A stretch of 10,000 nt of DNA from Flavobacterium psychrophilum (GCA_945897545.1 CAMDGJ010000099.1:1-10000), one strand, 5' to 3'; positions 1 to 6,948 are shown, counted from the stretch's first letter. The notes: generated from the letters alone by a model not told the origin. A program made the numbers and translations.

Positions 1-1
1 T

Positions 2-1009
2 CCCATTGATAATAAATTCCCCAAATAATTTTTCTAAATTTTCTATAGAAGTTCCAACCAAAGTATTCGTTCCAATGCTTTGTGTTTCGTGTCTTTCGTT
101 GTTATTTCGAATAGTAAAACAAGGAATTCCCATCACGTTAGTTTCTTCAGAAATTCCGCCAGAATATGTAATCACGGCAAAACTATTTTTGATGAGGTAC
201 ATAAAATTCAAATAGCCTTGTGGGGCTACAAAAAGTATGTTTTTCAACTCCAAATTTGTTTCGCCGAGAATCGCTTTGGTTCGTGGATGAATGGGGAAAA
301 TTACCTTTTTATCTCCAGCCAGCTTATCAATTCCATTTAATAATTGAATTAAAGATTGCTCTTGATCCACATTCGATGGGCGATGTAGCGTAAGAATGAT
401 GTAATTTCCAGTTGCTAATTGAAATTCATTCCAGAAAACAGGTTTAAAAATCCGTTCCATATTTTGATATAAAGTATCTATCATCACATTGCCCACAAAA
501 TGAATATGGGTTTCATCAACACCATATTTCAATAAATTTTCAGATGCCGACGCTGAGGTGGTAAAGAAATAATCAGTGATGCTATCCGTAACAATTCGGT
601 TGATTTCTTCGGGCATTGTCATATCACCAGAACGAATTCCGGCTTCGACGTGAGCTACTTTTATATTTTGTTTTTTTGCTACAATTGCGCAAGCCATCGT
701 CGAATTAACATCGCCAACCACCAAAACCAAATCGCAAGGATCTTGTTGTAATTCTTTTTCGAAAGCGACCATGATTGCCCCAGTTTGTTCCGCTTGCGAA
801 CCACTTTTTACTTCCAGATTGCTGTTGGGTTTCGGTATATTCAATTCTTTAATGAAAGTATCGCTCATAGTTTTGTCGTAATGCTGACCTGTATGCACCA
901 AACGAAAGGAAACTTTCGCTCCTTCGTTTTGCTTTTTTTCAATCGCTTTGATGATGGGTGCGATTTTGATGAAATTAGGTCTTGCACCTGCAACTATGGT
1001 TATTTTCAT
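2..1009 (-). CDS. wecB: UDP-N-acetylglucosamine 2-epimerase, non-hydrolysing (3' end cut by window edge)
   Basis: Interconverts UDP-GlcNAc and UDP-ManNAc (or a closely related UDP-HexNAc) in the cytoplasm to feed surface-polysaccharide synthesis. The reading frame starts at ATG 1009 and stays open for 336 codons to the left edge; family members are about 360-380 aa, so only the last few dozen residues are missing. Visible family features are the N-terminal VAGARPNFIKIAP (residues 6-18), VHTGQHYD, GDVNST near 99-104, HVEAGIRS near 120-127 and PEEINR near 133-138 (the two regions holding the catalytic acids), LTLHRPSNVD near 207-216 with the conserved His, HPRT near 241-244, YSGGISEE, and ERHETQ close to the C-terminal substrate-binding region. 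Its ATG shares one A with the TAA of the upstream ligase gene, implying translational coupling. The exact sugar substrate cannot be settled: WbpI-type epimerases for diacetamido uronic acids share this fold. Confidence 0.93.
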   Translation of the reverse strand, partial: MKITIVAGARPNFIKIAPIIKAIEKKQNEGAKVSFRLVHTGQHYDKTMSDTFIKELNIPKPNSNLEVKSGSQAEQTGAIMVAFEKELQQDPCDLVLVVGDVNSTMACAIVAKKQNIKVAHVEAGIRSGDMTMPEEINRIVTDSITDYFFTTSASASENLLKYGVDETHIHFVGNVMIDTLYQNMERIFKPVFWNEFQLATGNYIILTLHRPSNVDQEQSLIQLLNGIDKLAGDKKVIFPIHPRTKAILGETNLELKNILFVAPQGYLNFMYLIKNSFAVITYSGGISEETNVMGIPCFTIRNNNERHETQSIGTNTLVGTSIENLEKLFGEFIING

Positions 1010-2331
1010 TAGGCTATTTCTTTGATTAACGAAATAAATTGTTTCAATTTCCCGCTTTTGCTTCGTTCTAGCTTTTCTTTTTTGATGAATGTAATAACCA
1101 ACCCTTTTTCCAAATATAAGGCAATTGCGGCTTCAATTTTCTGGATTTTCTCCAAATTTAACTCGGTTTCGCTTACATATTCAATTTCAAAAGTATCTGT
1201 TTTAGTTTGTTTGATGACAAATTCTTTTACATTTCCATCGTCTTCAATTATACTTTTAGTCACATAATAAAAAGTTAATCCTGGCGATTTTTTTCCGCTT
1301 GGTAAAATCGCGATGTCATTAGTTCTGCCAATTAATTGTTGCAAAATTGGTTTTTTGGGTGTGCTTTTTTCGTCCAAAATTCCAAGGTCCCCAATGTCGT
1401 ACCTAATAAATGGATGTGCTTTATTAAACAAGGAAGTGATTACAATTCGGCCCGCTGCACCGTAAGGCAAAGCAGTATTCTTGTCGTCCAAAATCTCGAC
1501 AAATAAGGTTTCTGAATTCACGAGCCATTCTCCTTCAGGGTTTTGAAAAGCGATCAAATCCAGTTCCGAAGCTCCGTATTCATTGACAACAGGAACTCCG
1601 AATTGTTTTTCTAAAAGCATTTTGTCTAGATCAAAGAGCATTTCGGAAGTAACCACACAAACTTTTAAAGTGGGGCAAATATTTTTTAAAACAATGTTTT
1701 TTTTCTGTAAAAATGTGGCAAACAAAACTATAGAACTGGTGTAGCCGTTAATGTAATCGAATTTTTTTGTTTCAAATTGCTTTAAATAGGTTGCTAAGAC
1801 TACATCCGATAAATCGAAAACCTTAAACCGATAGCGATTACTCAAAAAATCCTTACATCGTTCTTTTTTGTTGTCTATAAAAGTCAATGGAATTCCATAA
1901 AAACGAGCTTGATAAGAGTTGTTAAAATCAATTCCATGCCAAGCAAAACGATTGATGTTTGTCGCCCATGTCAAGGCGTGCGAAAACTTGTCTTTTGCAA
2001 AAATAAAAGGATCTCCACTAGAGCCAGAAGTCCTGTTTACATAAACATTTTTTGGAGAAAACCCCTTCGAAAGCCTTTCTATTAAAGGTTTTTGAAAGTC
2101 TTTCTTAGTCATTATTGGTAATTCTTCCCATTTATCGAAAGTAGTTTTACCAACAATTTTTTGATATGATGTATTGTTCTTTAAATGAAATTCAACAATT
2201 TCTTGTTTTTTATTTTCAATAAAAGCCTCAAATTCTTGTTCAGGAATAGACTGAATTTTTCGCAATTCTGCTTTAGCTTTCTTTATAGGAAAACCATTTA
2301 TTTGGAGCGATAAATCGAAAAGTGGAAACAT
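1009..2331 (-). CDS. PaaK/CapK-family adenylate-forming ligase, polysaccharide-associated
   Basis: A 440-aa member of the phenylacetate-CoA ligase-like branch of the ANL superfamily, which activates a carboxylate with ATP. Visible motifs are the phosphate-binding loop TSGSSGDP (101-108), NEYGASE (250-256, the A5-like motif), RYDIGD (310-315, A7-like), GRTND (335-339, hinge A8-like), and a C-terminal RSKSGK (423-428) resembling the A10 motif with its catalytic lysine. Such proteins often sit in capsule and exopolysaccharide loci under the name CapK, where they are thought to supply or transfer acyl groups or amino acids onto sugars. The true substrate is unknown. Its ATG directly follows the higA stop with no spacer, and its stop overlaps the wecB start by one base, so it is the middle of a coupled operon. 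No signal peptide or membrane segment is visible; a cytoplasmic location is inferred. Confidence 0.87.
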   Translation of the reverse strand: MFPLFDLSLQINGFPIKKAKAELRKIQSIPEQEFEAFIENKKQEIVEFHLKNNTSYQKIVGKTTFDKWEELPIMTKKDFQKPLIERLSKGFSPKNVYVNRTSGSSGDPFIFAKDKFSHALTWATNINRFAWHGIDFNNSYQARFYGIPLTFIDNKKERCKDFLSNRYRFKVFDLSDVVLATYLKQFETKKFDYINGYTSSIVLFATFLQKKNIVLKNICPTLKVCVVTSEMLFDLDKMLLEKQFGVPVVNEYGASELDLIAFQNPEGEWLVNSETLFVEILDDKNTALPYGAAGRIVITSLFNKAHPFIRYDIGDLGILDEKSTPKKPILQQLIGRTNDIAILPSGKKSPGLTFYYVTKSIIEDDGNVKEFVIKQTKTDTFEIEYVSETELNLEKIQKIEAAIALYLEKGLVITFIKKEKLERSKSGKLKQFISLIKEIA

Positions 2332-2634
2332 TTAGGTTACTTTTTGAACATTAAATCGTTTGATAGAATCTAATTCTTGTTTTTTATTTTCTGTTTCTTC
2401 CTCTATGTCAAAATCGTCTTGAAGGCCTAACCAAAATTTGGCAGAATTGCCAAAATATTGACTTAGTCGCAAGGCAGTATCGGCTGTTATTCTTCGGTTG
2501 CCTTTAATGATTTCAGAAATTCGAGTTTGTGGAATTTTTAAATCTTTGCACAAACGGTAAGAAGTTATTTCCAAAGGAACAAGAAATTCCTCTAGCAAAA
2601 TTTCACCTGGATGTATGTTTTTTAGTTTTTCCAT
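2332..2634 (-). CDS. higA: HigA-family antitoxin, XRE-type helix-turn-helix
   Basis: A 100-aa DNA-binding antitoxin. It opens with the family hallmark HPGEILLEEFL (8-18), followed by an XRE helix-turn-helix around residues 24-44 (SYRLCKDLKIPQTRISEII), then the typical ITADTALRLSQYFGNSAKFWLGLQ (49-72). The charged tail (EEETENKKQE) is probably flexible. In this family the antitoxin follows the toxin gene, neutralises it by direct binding, and represses the shared promoter. Here it lies 11 bp after higB in the usual toxin-first order. Unusually, its TAA is immediately followed by the ATG of the ligase gene, so this pair heads a longer transcript. The identification is firm at family level; whether the pair is active is not shown by the sequence. 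Confidence 0.93.
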   Translation of the reverse strand: MEKLKNIHPGEILLEEFLVPLEITSYRLCKDLKIPQTRISEIIKGNRRITADTALRLSQYFGNSAKFWLGLQDDFDIEEETENKKQELDSIKRFNVQKVT

Positions 2635-2645
2635 AATTTTCAGTT

Positions 2646-2927
2646 TTAATGATAATCAACGATTTCCACCTTAGTCGCATTTCCGTTTTCCCAAATAAAA
2701 ATAATCCGCCGCTGATTGTTGATTCTGATACTGTAATAGTTCTTTAACTTTCGAGTTAATTTTTCTAATCTATTTGATGGAGGAATTCTTATATCAATCA
2801 AATCTTGTGAATTGTTAAGCATTCTTAGTTTCCGTCTACCGATTTGTTGTATTTCTATAGCAGATTTTTTTACGACGATTCCGTTCCAGATTTTTTCAGT
2901 TTCTTTAGATCTAAATGAAATTATCAT
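2646..2927 (-). CDS. higB: HigB-family toxin, RelE/ParE superfamily (putative mRNA interferase)
   Basis: A 93-aa toxin of the HigB branch of the RelE/ParE superfamily, whose members cleave mRNA at the ribosome. The sequence begins MIISFRSKETEKIW and carries the family signatures RIPPSNRLEKL (47-57), YSIRINNQRRIIFIW (65-79) and the terminal VEIVDYH (87-93). Length and all signature blocks are intact, so it does not look decayed. It starts at ATG 2927 and precedes higA by 11 bp. It is the first gene of a four-gene minus-strand run that continues into polysaccharide genes. A possible -7 box and a small palindrome lie just upstream and are listed separately. The toxin activity is inferred from the family. 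Confidence 0.92.
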   Translation of the reverse strand: MIISFRSKETEKIWNGIVVKKSAIEIQQIGRRKLRMLNNSQDLIDIRIPPSNRLEKLTRKLKNYYSIRINNQRRIIFIWENGNATKVEIVDYH

Positions 2928-2941
2928 ACCTTTTGCGGTAC

Positions 2942-2955
2942 TAACGTTAAAAGTA
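2942..2955 (-). promoter_or_regulatory. Possible higBA promoter -7 box with overlapping palindromic operator
   Basis: On the minus strand, TACTTTTA (2948-2955) matches seven of eight positions of the Bacteroidetes -7 motif TAnnTTTG. An 8-bp perfect palindrome, TAACGTTA (2942-2949), overlaps it and lies about 15 bp before the higB ATG. A palindrome at the expected transcription start would suit autorepression by HigA. No convincing -33 TTTG is present at the right distance, so this is tentative. Confidence 0.3.
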
Positions 2956-3026
2956 AGTAAAAAAAATTATTATTTCTTCCTGTATTTTATTTAAATTTTG
3001 GTAGTCAGGAACCTACTCTTTACTTC

Positions 3027-3062
3027 ATTTGAAAAAAATATTTTTTAGTGTGGGTTTCAAAT
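3027..3062. repeat. Inverted repeat in the higB-purD divergent spacer
   Basis: ATTTGAAA (3027-3034) and TTTCAAAT (3055-3062) are perfect 8-bp inverted copies around a 20-bp spacer that itself includes most of an A6-TA-T6 palindrome. The right arm ends ten bases before the putative purD -7 box, where an activator or repressor could bind. No role can be assigned from sequence alone. Confidence 0.4.
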
Positions 3063-3072
3063 TAAAACGGCT

Positions 3073-3080
3073 TATTTTTG
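3073..3080 (+). promoter_or_regulatory. Putative purD promoter -7 element
   Basis: TATTTTTG is an exact match to the Bacteroidetes -7 consensus TAnnTTTG and would give a leader of about 40 nt. The -33 side is weak: the nearest candidate is TTTC at 3055-3058, only 14 bp away. The leader contains a small imperfect hairpin (3086-3100: TCCTCC, loop TAC, GGCGGA), and then an A/C-rich stretch up to the ATG with no Shine-Dalgarno sequence. Confidence 0.5.
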
Positions 3081-3124
3081 CCAAATCCTCCTACGGCGGA
3101 CAAGCAACATAACAACACAACACA

Positions 3125-4399
3125 ATGACAATTTTACTTTTAGGATCAGGCGGAAGAGAACATGCTTTTGCTTGGAAAATGATTCAAAGTCCGCTTTGCG
3201 ATACACTTTTTGTGGCACCGGGAAATGCCGGGACCACTTCGATAGCCAACAATGTTGATATCAGTCCAACTGATTTTGATGCCGTAAAAGCATTCGTGAT
3301 GCAGGAAAAAGTAGAAATGGTAGTTGTTGGCCCAGAAGATCCTTTGGTAAAGGGCATTTTCGATTTTTTCCAAAACGATAACGATTTAAAAGATATTCCA
3401 GTTATTGGTCCATCAAAATTGGGTGCAACCCTCGAAGGAAGTAAAGAGTTTGCGAAAGAATTTTTGATGAAGCACAATATTCCAACAGCAGCTTATGATA
3501 GTTTTACTGCCGAAACAGTGGAAAAAGGATGCGATTTTCTGGAAACCTTGCAACCGCCTTTTGTTTTGAAAGCTGATGGATTGGCAGCCGGAAAAGGCGT
3601 TTTGATCATTCACGATTTGGCGGAAGCCAAGGAAGAATTAAGAAATATGTTGGTTAACCAAAAATTTGGATCCGCTAGTTCGAAAGTGGTAATCGAAGAA
3701 TTCTTAGATGGAATTGAATTGAGTTGTTTCGTTATAACAGACGGAAAAAGCTATAAAATATTACCTACAGCCAAAGATTACAAACGAATTGGCGAAGGTG
3801 ATACAGGCTTGAATACAGGCGGAATGGGAGCCGTTTCTCCAGTTCCGTACGTCGATGCTGTTTTGATGGAAAAAATCGAAAGACGCATTGTAAAGCCAAC
3901 CATTGAAGGTTTCCAAAAAGACGGAATAGAATACAAAGGTTTTGTTTTTATTGGATTGATTAACGTGAATAACGAACCCATCGTAATTGAATACAATGTC
4001 AGAATGGGCGATCCTGAAACCGAAGTGGTGGTTCCAAGGATGAAATCGGATTTAGTGGACTTGTTTTTGGCTGTAGCCAATGAAAAACTGGACGAATTCA
4101 AACTAGAAATTGACGAGAGAAGTGCCGCTACAATTATGGTTGTTTCAGGCGGTTATCCTGAAGAATTTGAGAAGGGAAAAGTGATTACTGGATTAGATAC
4201 AATTGAAGATTCGATTGTTTTTCATGCAGGAACAAAATTCGATAATGGTCATGTGGTTACTAACGGAGGAAGAGTTCTAGCAGTGACCTCGTATGGAAAT
4301 GATTTTCAAGAGGCAATAAAAAAATCTTATCAAAACATAGACAAGCTACATTTTGATAATATGTATTTTAGAAAAGATATTGGTTTCGACTTACTTTAA
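3125..4399 (+). CDS. purD: Phosphoribosylamine-glycine ligase (GAR synthetase)
   Basis: Catalyses the second step of de novo purine synthesis: 5-phosphoribosylamine + glycine + ATP to glycinamide ribonucleotide, ADP and phosphate, in the cytoplasm. At 424 aa it matches the usual bacterial length. Domain markers run in order: N-terminal LLLGSGGREHA (4-14), GPEDPLVKG (69-77), the ATP-grasp loop KADGLAAGKGV (149-159), NTGGMGA (230-236), the metal-binding EYNVRMGDPETE (289-300), and the C-terminal SGGYP (341-345) and NGGRVLAV (380-387). No key block is missing. It stands alone rather than in a pur operon. It is divergent from higB, and its last 9 bases overlap the end of the convergent 76-aa gene, so no terminator can sit between them. 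Single-gene purD placement next to these membrane-protein genes recurs, as far as I recall, in flavobacteria. Confidence 0.97.
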   Translation: MTILLLGSGGREHAFAWKMIQSPLCDTLFVAPGNAGTTSIANNVDISPTDFDAVKAFVMQEKVEMVVVGPEDPLVKGIFDFFQNDNDLKDIPVIGPSKLGATLEGSKEFAKEFLMKHNIPTAAYDSFTAETVEKGCDFLETLQPPFVLKADGLAAGKGVLIIHDLAEAKEELRNMLVNQKFGSASSKVVIEEFLDGIELSCFVITDGKSYKILPTAKDYKRIGEGDTGLNTGGMGAVSPVPYVDAVLMEKIERRIVKPTIEGFQKDGIEYKGFVFIGLINVNNEPIVIEYNVRMGDPETEVVVPRMKSDLVDLFLAVANEKLDEFKLEIDERSAATIMVVSGGYPEEFEKGKVITGLDTIEDSIVFHAGTKFDNGHVVTNGGRVLAVTSYGNDFQEAIKKSYQNIDKLHFDNMYFRKDIGFDLL

Positions 4400-4621
4400 G
4401 AAAGAATGTGCTGTTGTGTCTTGGTCTTCTTGGCCCTCGTCCTGATGTGATTTCAATTGTTTGCACCAGTATACGATTGCAGCAGCACAAATAATCATAA
4501 AACCCCAGTTGATGATATTAGCTAAAAACCAATGTGTGTGTTCTAATTCTCGTAGAAAATTGTGTAGAGCGAAAAAAATTGTTTCAAATAACCATTGAAT
4601 TCCTTCAAAAAATGCTTTCAT
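4391..4621 (-). CDS. Small single-pass membrane protein (DUF6341-like)
   Basis: A 76-aa protein of unknown function. An amphipathic, aromatic-rich N-terminus (IQWLFETIFFALHNFL, about 8-23) is followed by one clear transmembrane helix around residues 32-52 (FLANIINWGFMIICAAAIVYW, minus its first residue) and a short charged C-terminal tail rich in Glu, Asp and Gln. From memory it matches the small flavobacterial family annotated DUF6341, which usually sits between purD and the DUF6427-like gene as here; that family number should be checked. It is preceded by a good promoter on the minus strand. Its stop codon lies inside the 3' end of purD (9-bp tail-to-tail overlap). The recurring position and intact frame argue that it is a real gene. 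A partner role with the divergent membrane protein is only inference. Confidence 0.82.
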   Translation of the reverse strand: MKAFFEGIQWLFETIFFALHNFLRELEHTHWFLANIINWGFMIICAAAIVYWCKQLKSHQDEGQEDQDTTAHSFLK

Positions 4622-4649
4622 CTTTAAATAGATATTATATTTACAGTCA

Positions 4650-4680
4650 CAAAAGTATAAAATATCCTTATGATAACAAG
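4650..4680 (-). promoter_or_regulatory. Promoter of the 76-aa membrane protein gene
   Basis: On the minus strand, TACTTTTG (4650-4657) matches the -7 motif TAnnTTTG exactly. CTTG (4677-4680) matches the -33 motif TTTG at three of four positions, with the preferred 19-bp gap. Transcription would start near 4645, giving a leader of roughly 24 nt. The -33 box lies inside the first codons of the divergent gene, so the two genes' control regions interlock. Confidence 0.6.
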
Positions 4681-5599
4681 TGTTTTTAAAAAATCATCAC
4701 CATTAAATTTAATTTTGGTTTTAATTTTAATACTGGTTTTCTTTTTATTCTATCAATTTCAAGATTTAACTTGGACAAATTCTGTTGGTCCAATTTTGAA
4801 CAAAGTACTGATTTTTACAATTTTACTCTCTTCGGTGTTTATTACAAATTTTATTGCAAAGAAGAACGGCTTGAGCAGAGACAGTAGCTACTCTATTTTT
4901 TTTTATTTTTTATTATTGCTTTTTTTTCCTTCAATTTTTGACAATGCTAATTTAATTGCATCTAATTTTTTTATTCTTCTAGCCCTTCGAAGATTAATTT
5001 CACTTCAATCATTAAAAGCTTCCAAAGAAAAAATATTTGATGCTTCTTTATGGATCTTTGTTGCTGCGTTATTTCATTTCTGGAGTATTATTTATATTGT
5101 TTTAGTCTTTATTTCCATCATTTTTCACGTTGCGAGAGATTATAAAAATTGGGTATTGCCTTTTATCGCTTTTTTTGGCGTGGGAATTACGTCTATGCTT
5201 TTTTCGATAATTTTTTACACATATGTTTTTGGATATATCATTGCAAATGCAATTACTAACTTTAAGATAGATTATTTTACCAATAATTATCAAAATGCCT
5301 CTTTTTCAATTTATTTGACTATTTCAATCTTTTTTGTAATTTCTACGATAGTTTCATTACCAAACAGGCCATTGGTATTACATACTTCTTATAAAAAAAT
5401 TATCAGTTCTTTTTTTATTGGAATCGTTGTTTTTGTAATTTCTTCTAACAAAAGCAATGATTTATTAGTTTATACAATTGCTCCTTTGGCAATTATGGCT
5501 ACAAGCCACATCGAAGTTAAGCAACTACAACTGAAACAGGAAATGGTTTTAGGTGTGCTAATTATGTGTAGTTTATTTGCTTTTTTCTCACAGTTATAA
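4670..5599 (+). CDS. Polytopic inner-membrane protein of unknown function (DUF6427-like)
   Basis: A 309-aa, strongly hydrophobic protein with roughly eight to ten membrane helices: about 13-30, 44-62, 75-91, 94-108, 124-150, 160-186, 214-229, 243-260, 264-280 and 292-308. Short charged loops (for example KKNGLSRDSS near 65-74 and HVARDYKNW near 152-160) separate them. No catalytic motif is recognisable. The general look resembles multi-pass polysaccharide polymerases and glycosyltransferase C membrane proteins, but there is no diagnostic residue to support this. From memory it corresponds to the flavobacterial family called DUF6427. It starts at ATG 4670, 48 bp from the divergent small membrane-protein gene. 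Its last 6 bases overlap the end of upp on the other strand. The spacer also holds TATATTTA (4636-4643), a seven-of-eight -7 match for this gene. Confidence 0.82.
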   Translation: MITSVFKKSSPLNLILVLILILVFFLFYQFQDLTWTNSVGPILNKVLIFTILLSSVFITNFIAKKNGLSRDSSYSIFFYFLLLLFFPSIFDNANLIASNFFILLALRRLISLQSLKASKEKIFDASLWIFVAALFHFWSIIYIVLVFISIIFHVARDYKNWVLPFIAFFGVGITSMLFSIIFYTYVFGYIIANAITNFKIDYFTNNYQNASFSIYLTISIFFVISTIVSLPNRPLVLHTSYKKIISSFFIGIVVFVISSNKSNDLLVYTIAPLAIMATSHIEVKQLQLKQEMVLGVLIMCSLFAFFSQL

Positions 5600-6247
5600 T
5601 TTATTACCGTAAGCTAAATCACCAGCATCACCTAGACCTGGAACAATGTATTTTTGATCATTTAATTTTTCGTCTAAAGTTGCTACCCATAAATGGCAAG
5701 AATCCGGCAAATATTTTTCAAGATAGGCGACACCTTCAGGAGCAGCGATGATAACAGCAATGTGTATTTCTTTAGGCAACCCTTTCTCCATTAATTTGTT
5801 AAAAACAGCAACCATTGATTGTCCGGTAGCAAGCATAGGATCAATTAATAATAAAGTCTTATTTTCAATATTGGGAACAGCTTGATATTCTACTAAAATA
5901 TCAAAAAACGCATCATTTTTGGGGTGATGTCGGTAGGCAGAAACGAAACCATTTTCGGCATTGTCAAAATAATTCAAAAACCCCAAATGAAGCGGTAATC
6001 CCGCACGAAGAATGGAACATAAAACTAATTGGTCTGCTATTTCAGTGGTTTTTTTGATGCCAAGAGGCGTTTGAATTTCGATATTTCTATAGTGTAAATC
6101 TTTACTTAACTCCAAAGCCATAACCTCACCAATACGCTCAATATTTCTACGAAAACGCATACTGTCGTGTTGAACATTCACATTTCTTATTTGACCAAGA
6201 AAATGATTGAGTATACTGTTTTCTTCTGATAAATAATGGGTTTGCAT
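5594..6247 (-). CDS. upp: Uracil phosphoribosyltransferase
   Basis: Converts uracil and PRPP to UMP and pyrophosphate in pyrimidine salvage. With the start at ATG 6247 the protein is 217 aa, close to the family norm. It shows CSILRAGLPLHLG (about 77-89), the PRPP-binding loop LLIDPMLATGQS (133-144), APEGVAYL, and the C-terminal uracil-binding segment IVPGLGDAGDLAYGN (201-215). A further in-frame ATG at 6283 would add 12 residues, but that stretch is encoded by a 7-bp tandem repeat in the control region and has no family counterpart, so 6247 is preferred. TACTTTTA (6286-6293, minus) is a possible -7 box. Its last 6 bases overlap the convergent membrane-protein gene, and upstream it is divergent from the DUF4254 gene. 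Confidence 0.95.
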   Translation of the reverse strand: MQTHYLSEENSILNHFLGQIRNVNVQHDSMRFRRNIERIGEVMALELSKDLHYRNIEIQTPLGIKKTTEIADQLVLCSILRAGLPLHLGFLNYFDNAENGFVSAYRHHPKNDAFFDILVEYQAVPNIENKTLLLIDPMLATGQSMVAVFNKLMEKGLPKEIHIAVIIAAPEGVAYLEKYLPDSCHLWVATLDEKLNDQKYIVPGLGDAGDLAYGNKL

Positions 6248-6255
6248 AAAATGAT

Positions 6256-6280
6256 GTTTAAAGTTTAAAGTATAAAGTTT
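6256..6280. repeat. Short 7-bp tandem repeat upstream of upp
   Basis: Three to four copies of a 7-bp unit: GTTTAAA, GTTTAAA, GTATAAA, then a partial GTTT. It occupies the upp-DUF4254 divergent spacer and overlaps the presumed -33 box of the DUF4254 promoter. Slippage here could change promoter spacing, but that is speculation. Confidence 0.55.
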
Positions 6281-6308
6281 CATTGTAAAAGTATAAAAAG
6301 TATCTTTG
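6278..6308 (+). promoter_or_regulatory. Promoter of the DUF4254 gene
   Basis: TATCTTTG (6301-6308) fits TAnnTTTG exactly. TTTC (6278-6281) is a three-of-four -33 match at the preferred 19-bp gap. The ATG follows 20 bp downstream of the -7 box, so the leader is short. No Shine-Dalgarno sequence is seen. Confidence 0.6.
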
Positions 6309-6328
6309 TCTTTATAAATTTAAAAGAT

Positions 6329-6934
6329 ATGTTTTCAAAATTAGCGTATTCTGTTTTCGAACAAAGCATCAAAGATTATCATCAATATGATAATGTCGAC
6401 CAACCCATAAAAAATCCATTTCCAAAGGAAAAATTCGAACATTTATTATATCTAAAAAACTGGATTGACACTGTACAATGGCATTTTGAGGATATTATTC
6501 GTGATCCAAATATTGACCCAGTTGCAGCCTTGACTTTGAAGCGCAGAATTGATGCCTCCAATCAAGAACGTACTGATATGGTGGAATATATTGATGGCTA
6601 CTTTCTTCAAAAAAATGCGCAGGTTGCTGCGAAAGACAATGCTAAAATCAATTCCGAAAGTCCTGCTTGGGCATTTGACAGGTTGTCTATATTAGCCTTG
6701 AAAATTTATCACATGAACGAGGAAGCGCATCGTGCCGAAGCTTCGCAAGATCATAGAGACAAATGCCAAGAAAAATTAAATATATTGTTAGAGCAAAGAA
6801 CAGATTTGTCAACCGCCATAGATGATTTGCTGAAAGACATTGAAAACGGCAATAAATTCATGAAGGTATACAAACAAATGAAAATGTACAACGATGATGA
6901 GTTAAATCCTGTTTTGTATCAGAATAAAAAATAA
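6329..6934 (+). CDS. DUF4254 family protein
   Basis: A 201-aa, soluble, apparently all-helical protein. It is charged and rich in Glu, Lys, Asp and Gln, with no signal peptide or membrane segment. Conserved-looking blocks include HLLYLKNWIDTVQWHFEDIIRDP (38-60, two residues trimmed at each end in practice), ALTLKRRIDASNQERTDMVEYID (about 67-89), and SPAWAFDRLSILALKIYHMNEEAHR (about 111-135), which together match the DUF4254 family as I know it. The family has no established activity, but it is commonly found directly before a family 9 glycosyltransferase in Bacteroidota, exactly as here. That suggests a helper role in lipopolysaccharide or envelope-glycan assembly. It is divergent from upp and has its own promoter. 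A 90-bp spacer with a long stem-loop separates it from the glycosyltransferase. Confidence 0.88.
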   Translation: MFSKLAYSVFEQSIKDYHQYDNVDQPIKNPFPKEKFEHLLYLKNWIDTVQWHFEDIIRDPNIDPVAALTLKRRIDASNQERTDMVEYIDGYFLQKNAQVAAKDNAKINSESPAWAFDRLSILALKIYHMNEEAHRAEASQDHRDKCQEKLNILLEQRTDLSTAIDDLLKDIENGNKFMKVYKQMKMYNDDELNPVLYQNKK

Positions 6935-6948
6935 TAAAGACTATTTTG

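Noticed and set aside
6-340. Open frames on the plus strand at the left edge
   Set aside because: They lie antisense to the clearly conserved wecB frame, and their proteins have no recognisable composition or motif.
1009-2927. A phage-defence island
   Set aside because: Only an ordinary HigBA pair is present; the neighbours are polysaccharide enzymes and no nuclease, helicase or integrase accompanies them.
3063-3124. A purine riboswitch in the purD leader
   Set aside because: The leader downstream of the -7 box is only about 40 nt and has just one small hairpin, too short for a purine aptamer.
3146-4101. Several open frames antisense to purD
   Set aside because: purD is complete and highly conserved; the opposite frames are shadows caused by codon use.
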